Shown here: positions 33,773-43,317 of the stretch, one piece after another
Layout: each line of letters begins with the position of its first letter
Position numbering within the stretch: position 1 is the stretch's first letter
NCBI GenBank assembly: GCA_947175215.1
Contig: CAMWLR010000005.1
Span: 1-62,254, forward strand
Direction: 5' to 3'
Length of the DNA stretch: 62,254 nucleotides
From: an uncultured Porphyromonadaceae bacterium
GTDB taxonomy: Bacteria; Bacteroidota; Bacteroidia; Bacteroidales; Muribaculaceae
Made by a program: the position numbers and the translations under genes
The notes under the pieces: model-generated
The model's database searches: none
What the model saw: only the letters and a program-made list of their open reading frames with translations
What the model was told of the DNA's origin: nothing

Positions 33773-36700
33773 ATGGTTCAATTCTTCAAGAAGGGTCAGA
33801 CAACCTTCTTCGCCGTCGAGACCGATCACCGGCTCACACCGGCCGAGTTAGAGAAACTCTCATGGGCTTTCTCTGGTGCTAAACCTCTGTCGGCCACCTC
33901 AGTCAAGGGACGCTTTGTCGGCCCGCGTCGCGAGATGATCACACCGTGGAGTACCAATGCTGTCGAGATTACCCAGAACATGGGGCTCTCAGGCATCACC
34001 CGCATCGAGCAGTTTGAACGTGTGGCCGAGGATGTCGAGCCGGTCTATGACCGTATGCTTTCGCGTCTTTATGACGGTCTCAACTCTAAGGTTTTTGCCA
34101 TCAACCGCAAGCCTGACCCTATCGTGAGAATTGAGAATATACATGAATACAATCTCAGCGAGGGTCTTGCCCTGAGTGCCGATGAGGAGGCATATCTCGA
34201 GTCTCTCTCACGCAAGCTCGGCCGACCTCTGACAGACTCAGAGGTGTTCGGTTTCTCACAGGTCAACTCAGAGCACTGCCGCCACAAGATCTTCAACGGC
34301 ACGTTTGTGATTGACGGCGAGGAGAAGCCGATGTCACTCTTCAAACTCATCAAGAAAACTTCACAGGAAAATCCCAACGGACTCGTCTCTGCCTATAAGG
34401 ACAATGTGGCGTTTCTCGAGGGTCCGGTCGTTGATCAGTTCTATCCCGTCAATCCCGACCGTCCGGATTATTTCGAGGTCAAGGATGTCAAGACGGTGAT
34501 ATCGCTTAAGGCCGAGACTCACAACTTCCCCACGACCGTCGAGCCGTTTAACGGTGCAGCCACCGGTACGGGCGGCGAGATCCGCGACCGTCTCGGTGGA
34601 GGTAAGGCATCGCTCCCGATCGCCGGAACGGCCGTTTATATGACCTCATATCCCCGTCTTAGCCTCGAGCATCGCTGGGAGCTGATGATGAATCCCCGTG
34701 TATGGCTCTATCAGACCCCTGCCGAAATCCTTATCAAGGCCTCAAACGGCGCGTCAGACTTCGGTAACAAGTTCGGTCAGCCCCTCATCTGCGGCTCGCT
34801 GCTGACATTTGAGCACGAAGAGAATGACCGCAAATATGCTTATGACAAGGTCATCATGCTCGCCGGCGGTGTCGGCTATGCAGCCAAGAAAGATGCCATA
34901 AAGGGTACGCCCGAGGCCGGCGAGAAAGTCGTGGTTATGGGCGGTGACAACTACCGCATCGGTATGGGTGGCGGCGCGGTGTCATCGGTCGAGACCGGTC
35001 AATATGACAACTCGATCGAGCTTAACGCCGTGCAGCGTGCCAATCCCGAGATGCAGAAGCGTGTGGCAAATGTCATCCGCGCCCTTGCAGAGAGTGACAA
35101 TAACCCTGTCGTGTCTATCCATGACCACGGCGCGGGCGGTCACCTCAATGCTCTATCTGAGTTGGTCGAGGCTACCGGCGGACGTATCGACATCGATGCA
35201 CTCCCTGTGGGAGACCCCACTCTGTCGGCCAAGGAGATTGTCGGCAATGAGAGCCAGGAGCGCATGGGCTTGGTTATCAAGGCTGAGGATATCCCATACG
35301 TAGAACGTGTAGCACAGCGTGAGCGTGCCCCGATGTATGTTGTCGGTGAGACAACGGGCGATGACCGTTTTGTTTTTGAGGATAAGCATGGTGTCAAGCC
35401 TATAGACCTTGAGATGGCTGATATGTTTGGCAACTCGCCCAAGACCGTGATGACCGACACAACTGTCGATCTCATCTATAAAGAACCGGAATATAATGAG
35501 GCTAACCTGCTGCAATATGTCGAAGATGTATTGTCGCTTGAGGCTGTCGCCTGCAAAGACTGGCTCACTAACAAGGTTGACCGCTCGGTGACCGGTAAGG
35601 TAGCCCGTCAGCAGTGTCAGGGTCAGTTGCAGTTGCCGCTGAGTGATTGCGGCGTGGTCGCCCTCGACTATACCGGCAAGAGCGGTATCGCCACCTCGAT
35701 CGGTCATGCTCCGCAGGTTGCGCTTGCCGACTCGGCCAAGGGGTCGGTGATGGCTGTCGCCGAGGCTCTGACCAACATCGCGGGCGCTCAGCTCGAGAAG
35801 GGGCTCAAGAGTGTCTCGCTGTCGGCCAACTGGATGTGGCCTTGCAAGAATCAGGGTGAGGATGCAGCCCTCTATAAGGCAGTCGAGGCTTGCTCTGACT
35901 TTGCATGCGCGCTCGGCATCAATATCCCCACCGGCAAGGACTCACTGTCGATGACACAGAAATATGGTGATGACAAAGTGTTTGCCCCCGGCACTGTCAT
36001 CATCTCGGCTGCCGGACAGACCGGCGATGTGAGACGCACGGTTACACCGGTGCTCCAAAACAAGAAGAATACTCTCCTTTATTATATCGACTTCTCGTCA
36101 GACGCGCTGAGACTCGGCGGGTCGGCGTTTGCCCAGGCACTCAACCGCATCGGCTCTGATGCCCCGACGGTCAAAGACCCCGCCCGGTTTGCAGCAGCTT
36201 TCGCAGCCGTGCAGAAACTTGTCAAGGGACGCAAGCTCCTGGCTATGCACGATGTGTCGGCCGGCGGTCTCGTGACAACCCTCCTCGAGATGCTCTTCGC
36301 AAACACTGCCGGCGGTCTCGAATTTACTACATCAGGCTTCCTGCTCAATGGTGAGACCGACCTTATTAAGATCCTCTTTGCCGAGAATCCGGCGGTAGTC
36401 ATCCAATTTGAGGAGTCAAAGAAAGAATCTGTCGAGAAGATTCTCGCCGATGCCGGTGTCAAATCATTCCTCATCGGTAAACCCTCAGATGAACGTGTGC
36501 TGCTGATCGAACATTACGGCGAGGAGCGTCTGCTCGGCATCGATCACCTGCGTGACCGCTGGTTTGAACCCTCATATCTGCTCGACTCAATCCAGAGCGG
36601 CAATGAATGTGCGGCCCTCCGTTTCGAGAACTACAAGAAACAACCCCTGCGTTACCTCATCCCGGCTTCATTTGACGGCTCGCTTGCATCGCGCGGCCTC

Positions 36701-37480
36701 TCATATCGCCGTGACGGTAAGAGCGGTGTCAAGGCCGCCATCATCCGCGAGAAAGGTGTCAACGGTGACCGCGAGATGGCTTACTCGCTCTATCTCGCCG
36801 GCTTTGACGTCAAGGATGTGCATATGACCGACCTGATGACCGGTCGCGAGACCCTCGAGGATGTCAATATGATTGTCTTCTGCGGCGGTTTCTCTAACTC
36901 AGACGTACTCGGCTCAGCCAAAGGCTGGGCTTCGGGATTCCTGTGGAACGACACAGCCAAAGAAACCCTGCGCAAATTCTATGAACGCGAAGACACACTG
37001 TCGCTCGGTATCTGCAACGGCTGTCAGCTGATGGTCGAGCTCGGCCTTATCCCCTCAGCGGGTAAGGGTAAACCCACCATGGAGCATAATATCAGCCATA
37101 AGTTTGAGTCACAGTTCCTCGGGCTGACCATCCCTGCTAACAATTCGGTAATGCTTGGTTCGCTTGCCGGCATGAAACTCGGTATCTGGGTTGCTCACGG
37201 TGAGGGACGTTTCAACCTCCCCGGTTCGCTCAAGGATTATAACATCGCAGCCAAATATAACTACGCCGCATATCCCGCCAACCCCAACGGCAGCCGCGGT
37301 GCTGTGGCCGCTATCGCATCGCCCGACGGCCGTCATCTTGCCATGATGCCCCACCTCGAGAGAGCCATCTTCCCCTGGCAGTGCGGTTACTACCCCTATA
37401 ACCGTCGCAATAACGAGGTTACCCCCTGGATTGACGCATTTGTCAATGCCCGCAAGTGGATCGAGGAGAAAACCCGTTGA
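33773..37480 (+). CDS. purL: Phosphoribosylformylglycinamidine synthase (single-chain)
   Basis: This enzyme converts FGAR, glutamine and ATP to FGAM, the fourth step of purine synthesis. The 1235 residues match the large single-chain form: an N-terminal PurS-like domain, two AIR-synthase-like halves (VNSEHCRHKIFNG; AETHNFPTTVEPFNGAATGTGGEIRD; NIPTGKDSLSMTQKYG) and a C-terminal glutaminase. The glutaminase nucleophile is Cys1081 in GICNGCQLM, and PHLERAIFPWQ carries the partner His and Glu. It ends in a strong terminator. The next-step gene purM lies about 19 kb downstream. Confidence 0.97.
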   Translation: MVQFFKKGQTTFFAVETDHRLTPAELEKLSWAFSGAKPLSATSVKGRFVGPRREMITPWSTNAVEITQNMGLSGITRIEQFERVAEDVEPVYDRMLSRLYDGLNSKVFAINRKPDPIVRIENIHEYNLSEGLALSADEEAYLESLSRKLGRPLTDSEVFGFSQVNSEHCRHKIFNGTFVIDGEEKPMSLFKLIKKTSQENPNGLVSAYKDNVAFLEGPVVDQFYPVNPDRPDYFEVKDVKTVISLKAETHNFPTTVEPFNGAATGTGGEIRDRLGGGKASLPIAGTAVYMTSYPRLSLEHRWELMMNPRVWLYQTPAEILIKASNGASDFGNKFGQPLICGSLLTFEHEENDRKYAYDKVIMLAGGVGYAAKKDAIKGTPEAGEKVVVMGGDNYRIGMGGGAVSSVETGQYDNSIELNAVQRANPEMQKRVANVIRALAESDNNPVVSIHDHGAGGHLNALSELVEATGGRIDIDALPVGDPTLSAKEIVGNESQERMGLVIKAEDIPYVERVAQRERAPMYVVGETTGDDRFVFEDKHGVKPIDLEMADMFGNSPKTVMTDTTVDLIYKEPEYNEANLLQYVEDVLSLEAVACKDWLTNKVDRSVTGKVARQQCQGQLQLPLSDCGVVALDYTGKSGIATSIGHAPQVALADSAKGSVMAVAEALTNIAGAQLEKGLKSVSLSANWMWPCKNQGEDAALYKAVEACSDFACALGINIPTGKDSLSMTQKYGDDKVFAPGTVIISAAGQTGDVRRTVTPVLQNKKNTLLYYIDFSSDALRLGGSAFAQALNRIGSDAPTVKDPARFAAAFAAVQKLVKGRKLLAMHDVSAGGLVTTLLEMLFANTAGGLEFTTSGFLLNGETDLIKILFAENPAVVIQFEESKKESVEKILADAGVKSFLIGKPSDERVLLIEHYGEERLLGIDHLRDRWFEPSYLLDSIQSGNECAALRFENYKKQPLRYLIPASFDGSLASRGLSYRRDGKSGVKAAIIREKGVNGDREMAYSLYLAGFDVKDVHMTDLMTGRETLEDVNMIVFCGGFSNSDVLGSAKGWASGFLWNDTAKETLRKFYEREDTLSLGICNGCQLMVELGLIPSAGKGKPTMEHNISHKFESQFLGLTIPANNSVMLGSLAGMKLGIWVAHGEGRFNLPGSLKDYNIAAKYNYAAYPANPNGSRGAVAAIASPDGRHLAMMPHLERAIFPWQCGYYPYNRRNNEVTPWIDAFVNARKWIEEKTR

Positions 37481-37530
37481 GAATACCCACAAACCGATTA
37501 CGCCATGCGTTAGTTTGAGATAGCGGTATG

Positions 37531-37575
37531 GCAATAAAAAACGGTGGACCGACATGGCCCACCGTTTTTTATTGC
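37531..37575. terminator. Bidirectional terminator between purL and the secreted multi-domain gene
   Basis: GCAATAAAAAACGGTGG pairs exactly with CCACCGTTTTTTATTGC (17 bp), giving a T6 run in each direction. Confidence 0.9.
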
Positions 37576-37587
37576 TGTTATGCGGGG

Positions 37588-40500
37588 TTATTTGGCTATA
37601 TACTTATACGTGATACCGTCGGCGGTGCGGACAATAAAGAGTTTGCCGCTGTTCTCTTTCATGAACTTGATCGCATCGGCTGATGTGGCGCCGGTCATAA
37701 GGGTGTGACCCTCGAGGTCATATACGCTCACATTGTCGCCCCAAGCTGATGTTGTGATGACGGTCAGACCTGATTTAGCTGAGGCGCTCACGAGGATATC
37801 GGCGCGGGCGTCATTACCTGACAGCAGGGTGACGATGGCGTTATGCTCCTCCTCCTTGTCGGTATTGAAGTCAAGGGTGAATGTGCCGCCCTCGGCAGGA
37901 AGCTCGGTCACCGACGGAGTAAAGTGCGCGGCGTGAGTGCCACCCATTGATAACTTGATTGGCTGGGTAAGGTTGTGACCCTCAATGACTACTTCCTCAG
38001 AAGTGGTGACATTTCCTGTCGAAGCCTCCATCTGCATCAGCTGATGGCTTGAGCGGATAAACGGCATATCGGTGCGACCCCATGAGAAGTCGTCGATAAA
38101 GTATTGTGCCGAGCTCTCCTTACCGCGGAGCGATTGGAAGACAAATGCGATGTAAAATTCATCAGGGAGATTCCAGTTGGCGGCGTCAAGGATATAGCGC
38201 GCCCACTGGTCATTCTCGTCAGCGGTGCAGGGGAGACCGAGACCCTCGATTGCCGATACGGTCACATCCTGAGGATTAGCGTCAGCCTCGGCAGCATCGA
38301 TAACGGCTACCATCAGGTAATCGTTCATACCCTCGGTCATCATACGGCCCATGACGTTGAAGCAGAGCAGGCGCTCCTGAGCGTTCTTAAAGTCAAGGCG
38401 CGGTGACATCAACATGGCGATCATCTCTGAGCTTTCCTGGGCCTTGCTGTCATAGGCGACAACTTTGGCAGCCTGGTTGCCGTCGTCGAGCGTTGTGCTC
38501 CACCATGCGCGGTTACCCTCGTATGCTACATTCTTCCAACCCTCGAGGCTGAGAGGTTTGTTATTCTCGGCCGGGTTGGTGAAGTCGGTTGCATAGTAGG
38601 TTAGGGCAGGGCTGTCAAAGGTCAGTTCGTCACCCTCCTTGATTTCGGGCTCGGGGCCGGCAGAGGTTGATCCTTTGACATTGACGGTCACATCCTCGGC
38701 CATAGGTGTCGAGAAGGTGATGACAGCGGTGTGTGCACCCTCTTGTTGAGGACGGAATGTTATCTTGAGGTTGTATGTTCCCTCTTTCATCATCGACCCT
38801 GAGTTGATGAGGAAGCCGGTGCCTTGTACTTTAACTGTGCCGTAATCGAGACCGTTGGCGACGGTGTAGGTGATAGTCTGATCTTGGGTTTCACCCACGG
38901 CAGCGACGAAGTCGGTCAGCCCTGAGGCGTCGACAGTAACCATAGGAGGATTGGCCGGGTCATAGGCTTTAGCTTTGAGGGTGCAGCCATAGTTAAGTTC
39001 GGCCGGGGTGGTCTCAAAGTTGATACGGGCCTCATGTGACCCTGTTGCAGTCGGGGTGTAGGTGACTTTCACCTGATAGATGCCTGTACCGGCGGGGATA
39101 TCCTCGCGGTCGGCGGTGAACATTGCTGAGTTCTTGCCACCAAACCAGATGGTCACGGGGTTGGCCAGTGCCGTAGTCTTTACGGTGAATACACCCAGTT
39201 CGACAGGCTGATTGATCTCATAATAGGTGTTGGCATCTGCGGTAGCAGTGTAAGTTACCTCCATCTCGGGAGTTGCCAAAACAACGTCAGCCTCGCCGCG
39301 TGCGGTGACGATGACTGCGCCCTTTGAGGTAGATATGCCGGTGAGGGCAGAGATAAAACCGGGCATCGCCGTGCCGACAAGGTCGGTATTCTGGAATGTG
39401 CGGACACGTCCGGCTGTGGTGGTGCCGTTGACGGTCTGCGAGGCGGCAGCCCCGGTGGTTGACCAAAGGGTATTTTCAGATACCGTAAGCTCGACATCCT
39501 TGACGGTCACGAGGCGATAGAGGTAATCAGTCTTTGATGAGTTGATTTCGGCGAAAGTTGCCTCAAGGGGTGTAATCTCATTGTCTGATGATATGACGTC
39601 ACCGATGGTTGTCTGGAGATATGTAGGCTGGAAACAAGGGCCGGCAGCGTCATCGACACGCCAGAGGATGAGGTTCTTGACCTTGTCACCAGCCTTGAAA
39701 TTGCACTCGCCTGCAAAGTCGGCATAGTTGATGCGGATAGCTCCGGTCATATCCTGTACATAAATATCTTTGGTGGCACTATTGACATAGCTGACTTTAG
39801 CCATCGAGCCGACATAACGATATACATCGAATGTCTCGTTATCAACGAGATTGAGAGCTGAGAAGCTGGTCTTGTCAGTGACCGGTACGACAGTCGCGGT
39901 AAGTGCTACGGTCTGATCCTGCGCTCCCTCTGATGCGATTGTCAGGGTAGCGTCGAGGCTTTCGGCTGCGGCGGTAAATGTTAAGGTTACCTCCTCGCCG
40001 CCGGCTGACATTGCCTCGTCAGCAGGGATTGAGGTCGGGGCGACTGTCACCGCTGGCGAGCTGCTTGTCAGTGTGACGGGTGCTGTCAGGTTGTCGCCCT
40101 TGACGGTGATGGTCTTGGTGACGGTCATACCCTGGAATACGGCCAGACCATCGGCAAAATCAACTGCAGCCGGATTGACCGAGATACTGCTCTGATTATT
40201 CACCTCACCGCTGTCGGGGAAGAGGCTGTCCCAATCGGTAGCGAAACGCACGGCATCAATGACGGCTGTCGGCGGGGTGATGTTGCTGCCGAAATACTGG
40301 TAGACACGTATTCCCTGCATACCGTAGGTGGCCGATACGTCGGCTGACTCGGTCGACTGGGTGACTGCCGGGGTTGATGCACCCTTGGCGGTGGGATTGA
40401 TCCATAGCGTGAAGACGTCATTTTTAGTACCGTCGACAAACTCATACGCCATGACTGCAAGATAAGTCTCGCCGATGTTATACTCGCCGGGGGCAGTTGC

Positions 40501-41022
40501 TGACGTGCCGGCCGCACTGTTCTTGCTCGATACGATTTTGAATTTGGTGTCGTCTGACCCTTTTGTTAAAAAGATGCGGCCATGCTGAGAGAGACTGGTG
40601 TTGTACTCAGTAAATCCGTTCTTGTTAGCGCCGGCAAATGAGACGAAGAACGGTGTGCCGTTTTGCGGGGCGGCTTCGACTTTGAACAGGAATGAGGCAT
40701 AGACCGTCCCCGAGATGATAGCTTCATCAGCCCCTTTGAGGGCAAAGCCCTGAGTCTTTGATTTACCCTCGGGGGTAATCTGCATGGCCATACCGGTAGG
40801 GGTCTCGAGATAACCGGGATAGGTGAGGGGGGTGTCTACAAGGTCGATTGTTTCGGTCGCTGAGACAGCTGTGGCTTGTATCCAACCGGGCTTGCCAGAC
40901 AACGATCCGCCGTCATACTCAAAGTTTTCGGTTCTGAGCAGTTCGGCCCCTGCGTGCAAGGGTGACAATAGCCCCCCGAAACCTGCGCACAGTAGCGCGC
41001 ATAGCTTAAGGTTGATCTTCAT
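37588..41022 (-). CDS. Large secreted multi-domain protein with choice-of-anchor J-type domain
   Basis: A 1144-residue secreted protein with signal peptide (LLCAGFGGLLSPLHAGA). Residues 28-270 form a lectin-like region (RTENFEYDGGSLSGKPGW...). Repeated beta-sandwich segments follow, with related tails such as ITFRPQQEGAHTAVITFST and VTYTPTATGSHEARINFET. An OB-like insert (YVQDMTGAIRINYADF... GDKVKNLILWRVDD, about 420-560) comes next, then a choice-of-anchor J-like domain (TYYATDFTN...FIDDFSWGR, about 850-1015). The last 60 residues (VSVYDLEGHTLMTG... YKYIAK) resemble a type IX sorting tail. No catalytic motif seen; adhesion or binding is likely. Confidence 0.75.
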   Translation of the reverse strand: MKINLKLCALLCAGFGGLLSPLHAGAELLRTENFEYDGGSLSGKPGWIQATAVSATETIDLVDTPLTYPGYLETPTGMAMQITPEGKSKTQGFALKGADEAIISGTVYASFLFKVEAAPQNGTPFFVSFAGANKNGFTEYNTSLSQHGRIFLTKGSDDTKFKIVSSKNSAAGTSATAPGEYNIGETYLAVMAYEFVDGTKNDVFTLWINPTAKGASTPAVTQSTESADVSATYGMQGIRVYQYFGSNITPPTAVIDAVRFATDWDSLFPDSGEVNNQSSISVNPAAVDFADGLAVFQGMTVTKTITVKGDNLTAPVTLTSSSPAVTVAPTSIPADEAMSAGGEEVTLTFTAAAESLDATLTIASEGAQDQTVALTATVVPVTDKTSFSALNLVDNETFDVYRYVGSMAKVSYVNSATKDIYVQDMTGAIRINYADFAGECNFKAGDKVKNLILWRVDDAAGPCFQPTYLQTTIGDVISSDNEITPLEATFAEINSSKTDYLYRLVTVKDVELTVSENTLWSTTGAAASQTVNGTTTAGRVRTFQNTDLVGTAMPGFISALTGISTSKGAVIVTARGEADVVLATPEMEVTYTATADANTYYEINQPVELGVFTVKTTALANPVTIWFGGKNSAMFTADREDIPAGTGIYQVKVTYTPTATGSHEARINFETTPAELNYGCTLKAKAYDPANPPMVTVDASGLTDFVAAVGETQDQTITYTVANGLDYGTVKVQGTGFLINSGSMMKEGTYNLKITFRPQQEGAHTAVITFSTPMAEDVTVNVKGSTSAGPEPEIKEGDELTFDSPALTYYATDFTNPAENNKPLSLEGWKNVAYEGNRAWWSTTLDDGNQAAKVVAYDSKAQESSEMIAMLMSPRLDFKNAQERLLCFNVMGRMMTEGMNDYLMVAVIDAAEADANPQDVTVSAIEGLGLPCTADENDQWARYILDAANWNLPDEFYIAFVFQSLRGKESSAQYFIDDFSWGRTDMPFIRSSHQLMQMEASTGNVTTSEEVVIEGHNLTQPIKLSMGGTHAAHFTPSVTELPAEGGTFTLDFNTDKEEEHNAIVTLLSGNDARADILVSASAKSGLTVITTSAWGDNVSVYDLEGHTLMTGATSADAIKFMKENSGKLFIVRTADGITYKYIAK

Positions 41023-41093
41023 AATTGATTGGTTTTATTGTAATAAGATTGATTGTTCAGGTTATGTTTAAGGTTAGTAGAGTGTATCGGGCT

Positions 41094-41124
41094 CAAAGAT
41101 ACACGATTAATGTCAGATTACAAA
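41094..41124 (-). promoter_or_regulatory. Promoter of the large secreted protein gene
   Basis: On the minus strand TTTG, exactly 19 bp, then TATCTTTG. The inverted repeat GTGTATC/GATACAC spans the -7 box and start site, a position suited to a repressor. Confidence 0.72.
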
Positions 41125-41229
41125 GCGCTCTATGTCTCAGTGGCGTTTTTTAGCTATTTTTAATAATAGATAGGTGTGATGCGATTGTTAAAAAATGCGT
41201 ATTATGCTGATAATCTGTAAAAGAATGAT

Positions 41230-41237
41230 TATCTTTG
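41230..41237 (+). promoter_or_regulatory. -7 box of the etfB operon promoter
   Basis: TATCTTTG followed by C. The -33 site lacks TTTG. A 14 bp perfect palindrome starts within the box. The leader is about 145 nt. Confidence 0.55.
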
Positions 41238-41250
41238 CAATTGCAAAAGA

Positions 41251-41320
41251 CCGGCAGGGGGGAAGCGCGGCCATCGCCGCGGGTTCTCCCTGTCTCTGTC
41301 AGACCCCCCGGCAACAGGGG
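41251..41320 (+). promoter_or_regulatory. GC-rich structured leader of the etfB operon
   Basis: The G6 run (41257-41262) can pair with TCTCCCTG (41285-41292), enclosing an inner GCGGC/GCCGC hairpin. Alternatively it can pair with C6 (41304-41309), and that C-run can also pair with GGGG (41317-41320). These pairings exclude one another. No known riboswitch consensus was recognised. The AT-rich surroundings make this 70 nt block stand out. Confidence 0.45.
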
Positions 41321-41390
41321 CATCACATTCTGTTTGCTGTCTATAATACGCTATATATCAAGAAAATAAATCAATTAAAAGATAAGATTC

Positions 41391-42266
41391 ATGAGTTTAA
41401 ACATCATTGTTCTTGCCAAGCAGGTGCCCGACACCCGCAACGTGGGAAAAGATGCCATGAAAGAAGACGGCACTATCAACCGCGCAGCGTTGCCCGCCAT
41501 CTTCAACCCCGAGGACCTCAATGCTCTTGAGCAGGCCCTCCGTCTCAAGGAAGCCAATCCCGGCTCGACCATCACTATGCTCACAATGGGTCTGCCCCGC
41601 GCAGCCGAGGTGGTACGCGAAGGGATCTTCCGCGGTGCTGACAACGGTATTGTGCTGACAGACCGCGCTCTGGGTGGTGCTGACACCCTGGCGACATCTT
41701 ACTCGCTGGCTCAGGCTATCAAGAAAATCGGTAAGTATGACATCGTGCTCTGCGGTCGTCAGGCTATCGACGGTGATACCGCCCAGGTTGGTCCCCAGAT
41801 CGCCGAGAAGCTCGGGCTTCCTCAGGTTACTTATGCCGAGGAGATCCTCGATCTCAAGGATGGCAAGGTGACCGTCAAGCGTCGTCTTGAGTCGGGTGTA
41901 GAGACCGTAAAGGCCCCTCTTCCCTGTGTAGTGACCGTAAACGGCACAGCCGCAGAGTGCCGCCCCCGCAACGCCAAGCGTGTGATGCAGTATAAGTATG
42001 CCGCCTCTCCCTCTGAGAAGGCCAAACTCGATGAGGCCAAGCTGGCAGTGCTCGAGAAGCGCCCTGCTCTCGATGTCATCCAGGAATGGGGTGCAGCTTA
42101 TGTAGATGCTGATCCCGAACAGATCGGTATGGCCGGTTCGCCCACAAAGGTAAAAGCTGTTGAGAACGTTGTGTTCACAGCCAAGCAGAACCTTACCCTT
42201 GATGACAATGACGAGCAGATCGAGCAGCTCATCAAGGAACTCATCGCCAACCATACCATCGGCTAA
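41391..42266 (+). CDS. etfB: Electron transfer flavoprotein beta subunit
   Basis: The 291-residue beta subunit binds AMP and part of FAD. It starts MSLNIIVLAKQVPDTRNVG, with the conserved AIxPFDLNALE-like segment NPEDLNALEQALRLKE, the DTAQVGPQIAEKLG block and RRLESGVETVKAPLPCVVTV. It is followed by etfA after 19 bp and an acyl-CoA dehydrogenase, so the heterodimer most likely takes electrons from that enzyme. A long antisense ORF (41397-42254) is a codon-bias shadow. Confidence 0.95.
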   Translation: MSLNIIVLAKQVPDTRNVGKDAMKEDGTINRAALPAIFNPEDLNALEQALRLKEANPGSTITMLTMGLPRAAEVVREGIFRGADNGIVLTDRALGGADTLATSYSLAQAIKKIGKYDIVLCGRQAIDGDTAQVGPQIAEKLGLPQVTYAEEILDLKDGKVTVKRRLESGVETVKAPLPCVVTVNGTAAECRPRNAKRVMQYKYAASPSEKAKLDEAKLAVLEKRPALDVIQEWGAAYVDADPEQIGMAGSPTKVKAVENVVFTAKQNLTLDDNDEQIEQLIKELIANHTIG

Positions 42267-42285
42267 CCCTTAAACGTATATCCCA

Positions 42286-43317
42286 ATGCAAAAAGATAAC
42301 AACAATCTCGTCGTCTATTGCGAATATGAGGACGGTAAGATAGCTGATGTCAGCCTCGAACTCCTCACCAAGGGTCGGCAGCTTGCCACCGAACTTGGCG
42401 TTAAACTCGAGGCCGTGGTCATCGGCGACAAGCTCTCAGGTATTGAGAAACAGCTCTTCCCCTATGGTGTAGATACGGTCTACAAGGTTGAGGACAAGCG
42501 TCTCTATCCCTATACATCAAACCCCCACGCAGCTGTGCTGATCAACCTCTTTAAGGAGATCAAGCCGCAGATCTGCCTGATGGGCGCCACCTGCATCGGC
42601 CGTGACCTCGGCCCCCGCGTGAGCTCATCACTCCACAGCGGTCTGACCGCCGACTGTACTTCGCTCGTCATCGGTGATCACAAAGATCCCAAGACCGGCA
42701 AGGAGTATGAGAATCTGCTCTACCAGATCCGTCCGGCGTTCGGCGGCAATATCGTCGCCACTATCGTCAACCCCGACTGCCGCCCCCAGATGGCAACCGT
42801 CCGTGAGGGTGTTATGAAAAAAGAAGTCTTCGACCCCAACCATAAGGGAGAGGTGGTCAAGCTCGACGCCAAGAAATATGTCAAGGATGAGGATTTTGTA
42901 GTCGAGATCATCGACCGCCATATCGAGAAGTCTAAGATCAATATCAAGAATGCCCCCATCATCGTTGCCGGCGGTTACGGTGTCGGATCAAAAGAGGGCT
43001 TTGATATGCTGCACGAACTTGCATCGGTGCTTGGTGCCGAGGTGGGCGCGACCCGCGCCGCCGTTGATGCCGGCTTTACCGAGCATGCACGTCAGGTAGG
43101 CCAGACCGGTGTCACTGTCCGTCCCAAGCTCTATATCGCTTGCGGTATCTCGGGCCAGATCCAGCACATCGCCGGTATGCAGGACAGCTCGATCATCATC
43201 TCTATCAACAACGACCCCAACGCCCCGATCAACGCGATCGCCGACTATGTCATCAACGGTAACTACGAAGAGGTCGTACCCAAACTCATCAAGTATTATA
43301 AGAAAAACTCGAAGTAA
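42286..43317 (+). CDS. etfA: Electron transfer flavoprotein alpha subunit
   Basis: The 343-residue alpha subunit carries the main FAD site. The N-terminal domain is about 1-195. The C-terminal FAD-binding domain has VGASRAAVDAGF-like VGATRAAVDAGFTEHARQVGQTG, KLYIACGISGQIQHIAGMQDS and INNDPNAPINAIADYVINGN. The stop codon shares a base with the acyl-CoA dehydrogenase start (TAATG), so translation is coupled. Confidence 0.95.
   Translation: MQKDNNNLVVYCEYEDGKIADVSLELLTKGRQLATELGVKLEAVVIGDKLSGIEKQLFPYGVDTVYKVEDKRLYPYTSNPHAAVLINLFKEIKPQICLMGATCIGRDLGPRVSSSLHSGLTADCTSLVIGDHKDPKTGKEYENLLYQIRPAFGGNIVATIVNPDCRPQMATVREGVMKKEVFDPNHKGEVVKLDAKKYVKDEDFVVEIIDRHIEKSKINIKNAPIIVAGGYGVGSKEGFDMLHELASVLGAEVGATRAAVDAGFTEHARQVGQTGVTVRPKLYIACGISGQIQHIAGMQDSSIIISINNDPNAPINAIADYVINGNYEEVVPKLIKYYKKNSK

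Larger units (their letters stand above)
41023..41390. other. Divergent intergenic region with two palindrome-covered promoters
   Basis: This 368 bp region holds the minus promoter 41094-41124 with inverted repeat GTGTATC-N9-GATACAC (41082-41104), the plus -7 box 41230-41237 with perfect palindrome TTTGCAATTGCAAA (41234-41247), and a GC-rich foldable leader (41251-41320) before etfB. No ORF accepted. Confidence 0.6.

Noticed and set aside
35153-35707. 184-codon minus-strand ORF inside purL
   Set aside because: It is a codon-bias shadow of purL with no independent support.
41251-41320. 4.5S/SRP RNA or cobalamin riboswitch
   Set aside because: The conserved SRP tetraloop motif (GGAA with flanking AGGUCAGG/AGCAGC) and the cobalamin box were looked for and are not present.
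41397-42254. 285-codon minus-strand ORF fully opposite etfB
   Set aside because: It mirrors the coding frame of a confidently identified gene with strong codon bias, has no recognisable domains, and no promoter or partner gene supports it.
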